NCBI GenBank assembly: GCA_025936015.1
Contig: JAICUE010000007.1
Coordinates: 1-21,347, forward strand
From: Gemmatimonadaceae bacterium
Lineage (GTDB): Bacteria; Gemmatimonadota; Gemmatimonadetes; Gemmatimonadales; Gemmatimonadaceae
Direction of reading: 5' to 3'
DNA: 21,347 nucleotides
Part shown: positions 1-5,666 of the stretch, in pieces
Position numbering within the stretch: the stretch's first letter is position 1
Layout: every line of letters starts with the position of its first letter
The notes under the pieces: model-generated
Database searches by the model: none
Seen by the model: the letters and a program-made list of their open reading frames with translations, nothing else
Told to the model about the DNA's origin: nothing
Made by a program: the position numbers and the translations under genes

Positions 1-140
1 GCGACAACATCCAGGATTTCCCGCGGTTGACCCAATCGATCCGCACCGCCGGCGACAGCGCCTTCGCCGATTTCGGCGAGACGTACGTGATACTGCCGAA
101 CCCGATGTACGGGTCGTGGGAACGGAACAAGCTTCCCTGA
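1..140 (+). CDS. 5'-nucleotidase, lipoprotein e(P4) family (HAD-IIIB acid phosphatase), C-terminal fragment
   Basis: Only the last 45 codons lie in the window, read from base 3 to the TGA at 138-140. The peptide begins DNIQDF and ends with LPNPMYGSWERNKLP. In the class C acid phosphatase / e(P4) family the GDNxxDF segment carries the metal-binding aspartates of HAD motif 4, and the family C-terminus reads FGxxxxxLPNPMYGxWE, so both ends of the fragment match. These proteins are outer-membrane or periplasmic lipoproteins that dephosphorylate nucleotides and other small phosphomonoesters. The signal peptide and the nucleophile motif are outside the window and cannot be checked. A degenerate inverted repeat begins about 10 bases after the stop. 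The call rests on family memory of the C-terminal motif, not on a database match. Confidence 0.72.
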   Translation, partial: DNIQDFPRLTQSIRTAGDSAFADFGETYVILPNPMYGSWERNKLP

Positions 141-150
141 GGCTTAGACT

Positions 151-236
151 GCAGCCATTGGCTATCAGCCGTTAGCAGTCAGCGACGGCCGTTACCGCGG
201 TCGCTTCCAGCTTATGGCTGACAGCTAACAGCCTGC
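151..236. repeat. Degenerate inverted repeat of GCTATCAGC/GTTAGCAG words (array A)
   Basis: The left arm (about 151-190) contains GGCTATCAGCCGTTAGCAG and the right arm (about 199-236) contains the approximate reverse complement, ATGGCTGACAGCTAACAGCC, around a short centre near 191-198. Pairing is imperfect but runs over nearly 40 bases. The right arm ends only about six bases before the ATG at 242, so it occupies the position where a ribosome binding site would be. It probably ends the phosphatase transcript and may also affect translation of the next gene; both roles are inference. Confidence 0.6.
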
Positions 237-241
237 TCTCC

Positions 242-1234
242 ATGATTCCTCTCTCAGTCCTCGATCTCGCTCCCATCGTCGACGGCGGCACCGCCGCTCA
301 GGCCTTTCGCAACTCGGTCGATCTCGCGCAGCACGCGGAGCGGTGGGGATACAAGCGCTTCTGGCTGGCCGAGCATCACAGCATGCCCGGCGTCGCGAGC
401 GCGGCGACATCGGTGGTGATCGGGCACGTCGCCGCGGCGACGAAGACGATCCGCGTCGGCGCGGGCGGCATCATGCTGCCTAACCATTCGCCGCTGGTGA
501 TCGCCGAGCAGTTCGGGACGCTCGCGTCGCTCTTTCCCGGACGAATCGACCTTGGCGTCGGCCGTGCGCCGGGATCGGATCCCCTGACGAGCCGCGCGCT
601 GCGACGATCGCCGGCCGCCGCCGACAGCTTTCCGCAGGATGTCGTCGAGCTGATGTCCTGGTTCCAGCCGGTGCAACCGGGACAGTCCGTCCGCGCTGTC
701 CCCGGCGCCGGGCTCGATGTGCCGGTCTGGATACTCGGCTCGAGCCTGTTCGGCGCGCAGCTCGCCGCAGCGTTAGGCCTGCCGTTCGCCTTCGCCTCGC
801 ATTTCGCGCCGGCAATGATGGACCAGGCGATCGAGATCTACCGCGCGCGCTTCGAGCCGTCGGCCACGTTGGACAAGCCATACATGATGCTCGGCCTCAA
901 TGCCTTCGCCGCCGACAGCGACGCCGAGGCGCGGCGGCTCTTCACATCGCTCCAGCAGGCGTTCGTCAACCTTCGCCGCGGCCGCCCAGGTCCGCTCCCG
1001 CCGCCTGACGATCGCTTCCTCGCGCAGCTGCTTCCCCACGAGAAGCTGATGCTCGACGAGATGCTTTCGATCGCGGTCGTCGGCGATCCCGACGGCGTGA
1101 AGCGCGGCCTCGACGCATTCATCGCGCGCACCGGCGCCGACGAAGTGATCGTCACGTCGCAGGCGTTCGACCACCACGCGAGGCTGCGATCGTTCGAGAT
1201 CATCTCGAACGCAGCAGCAAACGACAGGCGATAA
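242..1234 (+). CDS. LLM class flavin-dependent oxidoreductase (luciferase-like monooxygenase)
   Basis: The 330-residue product has the bacterial-luciferase fold signature of single-subunit LLM enzymes. An N-terminal strand SVLDLAPI is followed by WGYKRFWLAEHHSMPG (about residues 35-50), then the IRVGAGGIMLPNHSPLVIAE segment and the FPGRIDLGVGRAPGSD loop that contacts flavin phosphate. Length is typical for the MsnO8-like subgroup. These enzymes use FMNH2 (sometimes F420) and oxygen to oxidise small organic substrates; the substrate cannot be read from sequence. There is no clear Shine-Dalgarno before the ATG, because the preceding bases are the right arm of a repeat. The TAA stop lies inside the first unit of repeat array B (GCGATAA), so the last codons are part of that repeat. 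Confidence 0.88.
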   Translation: MIPLSVLDLAPIVDGGTAAQAFRNSVDLAQHAERWGYKRFWLAEHHSMPGVASAATSVVIGHVAAATKTIRVGAGGIMLPNHSPLVIAEQFGTLASLFPGRIDLGVGRAPGSDPLTSRALRRSPAAADSFPQDVVELMSWFQPVQPGQSVRAVPGAGLDVPVWILGSSLFGAQLAAALGLPFAFASHFAPAMMDQAIEIYRARFEPSATLDKPYMMLGLNAFAADSDAEARRLFTSLQQAFVNLRRGRPGPLPPPDDRFLAQLLPHEKLMLDEMLSIAVVGDPDGVKRGLDAFIARTGADEVIVTSQAFDHHARLRSFEIISNAAANDRR

Positions 1235-1322
1235 GCTGTAAGCAGGCAGCGAACCACGCCTCCGACGGCGTTTGCCTGTTCGCTTACCGTTTATCGCTTA
1301 TCGCTTACTGCTTACTGCTGCA
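1228..1322. repeat. Inverted array of 7-nt words, likely bidirectional terminator (array B)
   Basis: The right arm is a 7-nt ladder (CGCTTAC, CGTTTAT, CGCTTAT, CGCTTAC, TGCTTAC, TGCTGCA at 1281-1322). The left arm (1228-1256) has GCGATAA, GCTGTAA, GCAGGCA, GCGAAC, which are reverse-complement versions of the word. A GC-rich centre, ACGCC-tccgac-GGCGT (1256-1271), closes the hairpin. The element lies between convergent genes and includes the stop codon of the upstream monooxygenase. A terminator role fits the position and structure, but there is no T-tract. Confidence 0.75.
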
Positions 1323-1325
1323 GTT

Positions 1326-1781
1326 TCACGAGTGATCGTGAATCATCCGCCATCCTTCGGGGCGGTGTTCCCAGATCGTCGTGAACCAGCCGGTGCGGTC
1401 GGGGAGGCCGCCACCGGAGAGGACGTACTGGCCGGTCACCAGTGCGTCGCGGTCGCCGAGCATGCGAACAGCGAGATGCTCGTAGCGGAGATCCTGGGCC
1501 GGGCGTCCGTTCTTCCAGAATCCATGCCGCATCCCCGCTTCGATCGCCGCGGTGCCGTGGACGAAGCCGGTCGTGCCACCGGCGTCCGCATCGGGCGCAT
1601 ACGCGGCCATGTACGGGGCGAGGTCACCGCGATTCCATCCTGCCGCGGTCGAGTCGAGGACCGCGCGAATCTCCGCGTCAGCGCTCGCACCCGGCGCGGG
1701 CGCGGTGCGGGCGTGACATGCGGCGATCAGCAGTGCGAGTGTCACCGGGGCGATGTACTGCGAGACGCGGAGACGTGTCAT
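1326..1781 (-). CDS. SnoaL-like / DUF4440 family lipoprotein
   Basis: The 151-residue product starts with a lipoprotein signal, MTRLRVSQYIAPVTLALLIAAC, with lipobox IAAC and Cys22 as the likely lipidated residue. The mature part (AEIRAVLDSTAAGWNRGDL, then an alternating beta-strand region ending WEHRPEGWRMIHDHS) is the SnoaL/NTF2-like alpha+beta cone seen in DUF4440 and SgcJ/EcaC proteins. Members bind small hydrophobic ligands or act as isomerases; many exported ones have no known role. I infer membrane anchoring facing the periplasm. It converges on the monooxygenase gene across repeat array B and diverges from the dienelactone hydrolase. No strong ribosome binding site is visible before the ATG. 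Confidence 0.8.
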   Translation of the reverse strand: MTRLRVSQYIAPVTLALLIAACHARTAPAPGASADAEIRAVLDSTAAGWNRGDLAPYMAAYAPDADAGGTTGFVHGTAAIEAGMRHGFWKNGRPAQDLRYEHLAVRMLGDRDALVTGQYVLSGGGLPDRTGWFTTIWEHRPEGWRMIHDHS

Positions 1782-1852
1782 GGTGCGGCAATGGGTGCGG
1801 GACGCTGCGTCTTGTCCAACGACTTTGACCCGTTGAACGTACGCAGATTATC

Positions 1853-1865
1853 GTATCAGTGATAC
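1853..1865. promoter_or_regulatory. Palindrome GTATCA-G-TGATAC, candidate operator in divergent promoter region
   Basis: A perfect 6-bp inverted repeat with a one-base centre lies between the divergent SnoaL-like gene and the dienelactone hydrolase, 16 bases before the hydrolase ATG. A possible -35 (TTGAAC, 1833-1838) lies just upstream. The position suits an operator; no regulator is encoded alongside, so this is a weak call. Confidence 0.3.
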
Positions 1866-1881
1866 CGCAACTGGAGACGCG

Positions 1882-2607
1882 ATGCGAACGGACGAGCGGA
1901 CAGAGAGCGGGAGCTGGGTCACGATCGCGGTCGAGGGCGCCTCGGAGATGCGCATGTTCGTCGCGCGGCCGAGTGCGCCGGCGCCGCATCGCGCGATCAT
2001 CGTGATGCAGGAAGCGTTCGGGGTCAACTCGCACATCCGCGACGTCACGGCGCGGTTCGCGCGCGAGGGATTCGTCGCCGTCGCGCCGGAGCTCTTTCAT
2101 CGAACGGGCACCGGCGTCGAGGGACGCTACGACGCCTTCGCCGAGATGAAGCCGCACTTCAGCGCGTTGACCTCCGAGGGAATCATCGCCGACGCGAAGG
2201 CAGCGCACGGCTGGCTCGTCTCCCAGCGTGACGTCGACGCATCGCGAGTCTGTGCGACCGGCTACTGTCTCGGCGGCCGCGCGTCGTTCCTCGCGAACAG
2301 CGCGCTTCCACTCGCTGCCGCGGCCTCCTACTATGCCGGCGGGATGCCGGCGGTGCTCGACCGGGTGAGCAGTCTTCACGGACCGCAGACATTCTTCTGG
2401 GGAGGCCGCGACAAGAACATCAGGGCCGAGCACAGGCGGGCAGTGAGCGATGCGTTCGAGGGAACGGGCAAGAGCTTGACCAGCGTCCTGTTCTCGCAGG
2501 CGGATCACGGGTTCTTCTGCGACCAGCGGAGCGCGTACGAGCCTAACGCTGCGCGGGAGGCATGGGCGTTGACGCTCGCCTTCTTCGCCGACTACGCCCG
2601 GCCATGA
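1882..2607 (+). CDS. Dienelactone hydrolase family protein
   Basis: The 241-residue product is a cytoplasmic alpha/beta hydrolase of the dienelactone hydrolase type. The nucleophile elbow ATGYCLGG places a cysteine (Cys129) where the family uses Cys; Asp177 in WGGRDKN and His209 in QADHGFF complete the expected Cys-Asp-His triad. The early motif QEAFGVN (about residues 43-49) matches the family's conserved Glu segment. Characterised members hydrolyse dienelactone in chlorocatechol breakdown, but most genomic homologues have unknown ester or lactone substrates, and no chlorocatechol genes are nearby. GGAG stands about 8 bases before the ATG. The gene ends in an ATGA overlap with the cyclopropane synthase gene, so the two are probably translated together. 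Confidence 0.9.
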   Translation: MRTDERTESGSWVTIAVEGASEMRMFVARPSAPAPHRAIIVMQEAFGVNSHIRDVTARFAREGFVAVAPELFHRTGTGVEGRYDAFAEMKPHFSALTSEGIIADAKAAHGWLVSQRDVDASRVCATGYCLGGRASFLANSALPLAAAASYYAGGMPAVLDRVSSLHGPQTFFWGGRDKNIRAEHRRAVSDAFEGTGKSLTSVLFSQADHGFFCDQRSAYEPNAAREAWALTLAFFADYARP

Positions 2608-3968
2608 TCGCCCCGGCGAACGGCACGCATGACGGCACCGACGCCGCGCTGAGCCACAGCCGGCACGTCGTCGAGGAGCTGTTCGGCGCCCCGGGCGAGC
2701 GCGAGTTCAGCGTGCGCTACTGGGACGGCACCGTCGAGCGGGGCGGCAGGACGCCGCGCTTCACCTTCCGCATCGAGCGGCCCGGTGCGCTGCGACGGAT
2801 GCTCCTCCCGCCCAACGAGCTGTCGATCATCGAGGCGTACCTCAGCGGCGACGTCGACATCGACGGACGGATCGAGGACGCCGCAACGTTAGGCGACGCG
2901 ATCAACCGCCGGATACGCTCGGCGACGACGCTGGCGTCGATCGTCAGGCACGCAGCTGCGCTGCCGCGCAGCGAGGCGGTGAAGAAGGTCCGTGCGGCGC
3001 GGGCCGAGCACAGCGTCGAGCGGGTGGGCGACCAGCACGACAAGGCGCGCGACCGCGCCGCGATCCACTACCACTACGACATCGGCAACGACTTCTACGC
3101 GCTCTGGCTCGACAAGCGAATGGTCTATTCCTGCGCGTACTTCGAGACCCCCGACCGCTCGCTCGACGACGCGCAGCTGGCGAAGCTCGACCTCGTCTGC
3201 CGCAAGCTCCGGCTCCGTCCCGGCGAGCGCCTGCTCGACGTCGGCTGCGGCTGGGGGGCGATGATCATCCACGCCGCCCAGTGCTACGGCGTCACCGCGT
3301 TAGGCATCACGCTCAGCGAGGAGCAGGCGAAGCTCGCGCGGGAGCGGATCGCCGCGGCCGGGCTGTCGGACCGCGTCCGCGTCGAGATCAGGGATTACCG
3401 TGACCTGCCTGACGATGCCCAATTCGACAAGATCTCGAGCATCGGCATGGTCGAACACGTCGGCCAGGCGAAGCTCCCGGTCTATTTCGCCGCGCTCTAC
3501 CGCGCACTCGCGCCGCGCGGGCTCCTGCTCAATCACGGGATCGTCAGCCTCGGCGCCGCCCGGCCGAAGCGCTGGCGCGACAAGCTCGAGGCGCGCCTCT
3601 GGCGACGCAATGCATTCATCGAGCAGTACGTCTTCCCTGACGGCCAGCTCGTTCCCTTGCAGGCGGTGATCGGCGCCGCTGAAGGCGCGGGCTTCGAGAC
3701 GAGAGACGCCGAGAGTCTCCGCGAGCACTACGCGATGACGCTGCGCCACTGGACGTCGCGCCTGACCGCGAACGCCGCGCGCGCGATCGAGATCGCGGGC
3801 GAGCGCACGTACCGAACCTGGAAGCTGTACATGGCCGCATCGGCGCACGCATTCGCGGCGGCGAGCATCAACGTCGTGCAGACGCTGCTGTCGAAGGCTG
3901 ACAGTGAAGGACGAGCGGGAGTGCCGCTGACGAGAGGCGACATGTACAGGAACCCCGAAACGCCCTGA
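2604..3968 (+). CDS. cfa: Cyclopropane-fatty-acyl-phospholipid synthase
   Basis: The product transfers a methylene group from S-adenosylmethionine to cis double bonds of membrane phospholipid acyl chains, working at the inner membrane surface. I chose the ATG at 2604, which overlaps the previous stop as ATGA; an in-frame ATG at 2562 would intrude further into the hydrolase. With this start it has 454 residues. Visible motifs are YDIGNDFY (158-165), YSCAYF with Cys177 (equivalent to the conserved active-site-region cysteine), SAM motif I LDVGCGWG (211-218) and EHVGQ. The N-terminal 120 residues resemble the lipid-binding CFA_N domain. Coupling to a hydrolase gene is common for envelope-modification operons, but I see no direct functional link. 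The TGA stop lies inside the first unit of repeat array C. Confidence 0.93.
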   Translation: MIAPANGTHDGTDAALSHSRHVVEELFGAPGEREFSVRYWDGTVERGGRTPRFTFRIERPGALRRMLLPPNELSIIEAYLSGDVDIDGRIEDAATLGDAINRRIRSATTLASIVRHAAALPRSEAVKKVRAARAEHSVERVGDQHDKARDRAAIHYHYDIGNDFYALWLDKRMVYSCAYFETPDRSLDDAQLAKLDLVCRKLRLRPGERLLDVGCGWGAMIIHAAQCYGVTALGITLSEEQAKLARERIAAAGLSDRVRVEIRDYRDLPDDAQFDKISSIGMVEHVGQAKLPVYFAALYRALAPRGLLLNHGIVSLGAARPKRWRDKLEARLWRRNAFIEQYVFPDGQLVPLQAVIGAAEGAGFETRDAESLREHYAMTLRHWTSRLTANAARAIEIAGERTYRTWKLYMAASAHAFAAASINVVQTLLSKADSEGRAGVPLTRGDMYRNPETP

Positions 3969-4150
3969 TGCTGGGAAGTCTCGAAACGGCCTGACGCTTG
4001 GAAGTCTCGAAACGGCCAGATGCTGGGAAGTCTCGAAACGGCCAGCGGCTGGCCCCACCGTTGCGGTTGTTGTCAAAGGTAGTTTCGAGACTTCCGAGCA
4101 TCCCGAAGTTTCGCTTCCACGCATCCCCAGGTTTCGCCTTTCCAGGAGCG
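3956..4150. repeat. Inverted array of about 26-nt units (array C)
   Basis: Three 26-nt units abut at 3956-3981, 3982-4007 and 4008-4033, with a partial fourth at 4034-4052. Each starts CGAAACG(G/C)CC and ends GGAAGTCT. After a spacer of about 28 bases come two or more degenerate reverse-complement units, each starting TTTCG (near 4083, 4109 and 4132) and containing the CTTCC..GCATC core. The array begins inside the last codons of cfa. Its right arm holds the AGGAG sequence that likely serves as ribosome binding site of the cupin gene. Confidence 0.85.
4144..4148 (+). promoter_or_regulatory. Ribosome binding site AGGAG deciding a TTG start
   Basis: AGGAG stands 8 bases before the TTG at 4157, the best Shine-Dalgarno in this neighbourhood. 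It supports TTG over the in-frame ATG at 4214, which has no such site. Confidence 0.6.
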
Positions 4151-4156
4151 CCCATT

Positions 4157-4525
4157 TTGCCAGTCCAGCATCCCGTTTCCGGCCCGACTCTGTCGTATTC
4201 GCTCGAGGACGAGATGAAGATCGTCAGGCGTGAGCTCGAGGAATCGCCAGCGAGGGCGGGGAGGACGATCGTGAAGGAGGGGATGCTCACCGTCACGCTC
4301 GTCGGCGTGAAGCCGGGCGGGGAGTTGCGGCCGCACAAGGCGGATGGGCCGATCACGGTGCAGGTCCTCGATGGAGAGATCGAGGTGCAGAGCGGCGGAA
4401 GCTCGCGAGCGCTGCCGACGGGAACGCTCGTCGCGTTCAATTCGGGAATCGTGCATGGCGTGACGTCGCCGCGCGGCGGGATCTTCCTGCTGACCGTCGT
4501 CAACAGCCCGGAGCGTACGTCCTGA
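4157..4525 (+). CDS. Cupin domain-containing protein
   Basis: The product is 122 residues from a TTG start chosen for the AGGAG 8 bases upstream and because the stretch HPVSGPTLSYSLEDEMKIVR looks like a normal family N-terminus. A shorter ATG start at 4214 is possible; an in-frame ATG at 3998 would translate the repeat array and is rejected. The body is a single small cupin barrel: VKPGGELRPHKADGPITVQV carries the first cupin motif and GTLVAFNSGIVHGV the second, with histidines in metal-binding positions. Single-domain cupins of this size may bind metals or small ligands; no reaction can be assigned. The gene follows cfa in the same direction across array C, so it may be in the same transcript or separately expressed. 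Confidence 0.82.
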   Translation: MPVQHPVSGPTLSYSLEDEMKIVRRELEESPARAGRTIVKEGMLTVTLVGVKPGGELRPHKADGPITVQVLDGEIEVQSGGSSRALPTGTLVAFNSGIVHGVTSPRGGIFLLTVVNSPERTS

Positions 4526-4561
4526 GTGAACGACCCGCGCGCACGCCGCACGCGAACGCGT

Positions 4562-4591
4562 AAGGCGGCGCGACAGCGATCGCGCCGCCTT
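4562..4591. terminator. Perfect 12-bp hairpin between convergent genes
   Basis: AAGGCGGCGCGA pairs exactly with TCGCGCCGCCTT around a 6-base loop (CAGCGA). It lies 36 bases after the cupin stop and 17 bases beyond the end of the minus-strand lipoprotein gene, so it can serve both. There is no T-tract on either side. Confidence 0.75.
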
Positions 4592-4608
4592 CGACTCGCG
4601 CCGCGCGA

Positions 4609-5022
4609 CTACTGCTGCGTGAAGTCGGACGCGTAGAGCTCGACACCGGTCGCGTCGAGCAGGTGAATGCGGTACTTCTGTCCCGCGATCATCGGCGTCG
4701 GATCGAGCACCTGGTTCGCATTCGCCGGTGTCACGCCGTATTCGACAGGAGCCTCGATGCGGCCCTTCGGATCGTTGATGATCCAGAGATCGGCGCCCGG
4801 CGCGACGGTGCCGGCGGTCTCGATGATCACGCCGCCGATCGTGCACTCGGGTGCCCATGAGAAGAGCGTCGGCTGGCCACTCTGCAGCTGCACGGTCAAT
4901 CCGGTGAGCGGCGCGCTGCACGGGGCGAGCGGCGCGGTCGCGTCGCCGATCCGGCAGCCCGATGCGGCCGCGGCGATGATGAGCGCGGCGGCCGAACGCC
5001 GAGCGAATGTCCTTGCACGCAT
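4609..5022 (-). CDS. Putative lipoprotein, family not recognised
   Basis: The 137-residue product has a clear lipoprotein signal ending ASGC (Cys23), so it is probably anchored in the envelope. The mature part begins RIGDATAPLAPCSAPLTGLT and contains two more cysteines (in APCSAP and PECTIG) that could form a disulphide outside the cytoplasm. The rest is rich in beta-prone stretches such as GADLWIINDPKGRI and QKYRIHLLDATGVELYASDF, suggesting a small beta-sandwich. I do not recognise the family and assign no function. An AAGGG stands about 8 bases before the ATG. It follows the 5158-5661 gene in the same direction, separated by a 135-base region with two hairpin-forming sequences. Confidence 0.68.
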   Translation of the reverse strand: MRARTFARRSAAALIIAAAASGCRIGDATAPLAPCSAPLTGLTVQLQSGQPTLFSWAPECTIGGVIIETAGTVAPGADLWIINDPKGRIEAPVEYGVTPANANQVLDPTPMIAGQKYRIHLLDATGVELYASDFTQQ

Positions 5023-5047
5023 GGTGTCGCCCTTGTGAAGAGTTGGG

Positions 5048-5067
5048 GTTGCCTGACGTCAGGCAAC
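5048..5067. promoter_or_regulatory. Perfect 20-bp palindrome, candidate operator or cruciform site
   Basis: GTTGCCTGACGTCAGGCAAC equals its own reverse complement. It stands 25 bases upstream of the minus-strand lipoprotein start at 5022, where a repressor or activator dimer could act. Its TGACGTCAGGC core recurs once, at about 5436-5446, inside the neighbouring coding sequence. No regulator gene is adjacent. Confidence 0.45.
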
Positions 5068-5087
5068 GCGACGCAAATTCGCGTCGC
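5068..5087 (-). terminator. 7-bp hairpin after the 5158-5661 gene
   Basis: GCGACGC-AAATTC-GCGTCGC directly abuts the 20-bp palindrome. Read on the minus strand it lies about 70 bases after the stop of the upstream gene, so it may end that transcript. No T-tract is present. Confidence 0.4.
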
Positions 5088-5157
5088 TGCGCCCATCTTC
5101 ATGACGATTTCTGCCAGTGCTTCGTAATTGCCCGGGAGCTTTCGCGCCGGTCGGCGG

Positions 5158-5661
5158 TCAGGGCTGCGCGGCGACGACGACGACTGGCCGCCATCGATTC
5201 GCGGGCCACTTCGAGCCGACGATTCCTCCCGCGACAGCACCGATCAGCGCAACGAATGGGAGCGTCGTATAACCCAACGCGCAGGGCGGACCATCGTGGG
5301 ATGTGTCCTTGCGGTCGCAGCGCTGCACCTCGTAGTGAACCAGCGCAACGCTCGCCGCGACCCCGATGATCACGCCGAGGGTCGCATTGCTCTCATGCAC
5401 GGCAGGATCCCTTTCCCGGACGTCGATCTCCTGCAGTGACGTCAGGCGGAATTGCGTGTTCGCGCCGCTGCGCGTTGGCCGGAGGACGAGTGAATCCGCA
5501 TGCACGCCGCCGAAGCGACCGTACTGCCATGCCGCAGTCGAATCGGTGCGCAGGCGGAGGCGCGCCCCGATCGCGACCTGCACGCTGTCCTGCGCGTGCG
5601 ATGGGCTCGCCGCGAGCGTCGCGAGTGCCGCGACGATGACGGCGCGCGGCACTCGCTTCAT
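5158..5661 (-). CDS. Hypothetical exported protein with C-terminal membrane segments
   Basis: The 167-residue product starts with a Sec signal peptide (MKRVPRAVIVAALATLAASPSHAQ; likely cleavage after SHA, about residue 23). A beta-rich region follows (VQVAIGARLRLRTDSTAAW and a stretch ending in LQEIDVRER) that resembles short SH3-like pieces seen in similar proteins of this type of bacterium. Two hydrophobic segments, NATLGVIIGVAASVALVHY and a glycine-patterned LIGAVAGGIVGSKW, could insert in the membrane. I cannot name a family. It starts 5 bases after the stop of the E1 dehydrogenase gene, so the two are probably co-transcribed; there is no evident functional link. Confidence 0.65.
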   Translation of the reverse strand: MKRVPRAVIVAALATLAASPSHAQDSVQVAIGARLRLRTDSTAAWQYGRFGGVHADSLVLRPTRSGANTQFRLTSLQEIDVRERDPAVHESNATLGVIIGVAASVALVHYEVQRCDRKDTSHDGPPCALGYTTLPFVALIGAVAGGIVGSKWPANRWRPVVVVAAQP

Positions 5662-5666
5662 CCAGC

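Noticed and set aside
3998..4156. Extended N-terminus for the cupin protein from an ATG at 3998
   Set aside because: It would translate the repeat array; the TTG at 4157 has an AGGAG at correct spacing and gives a family-like start.
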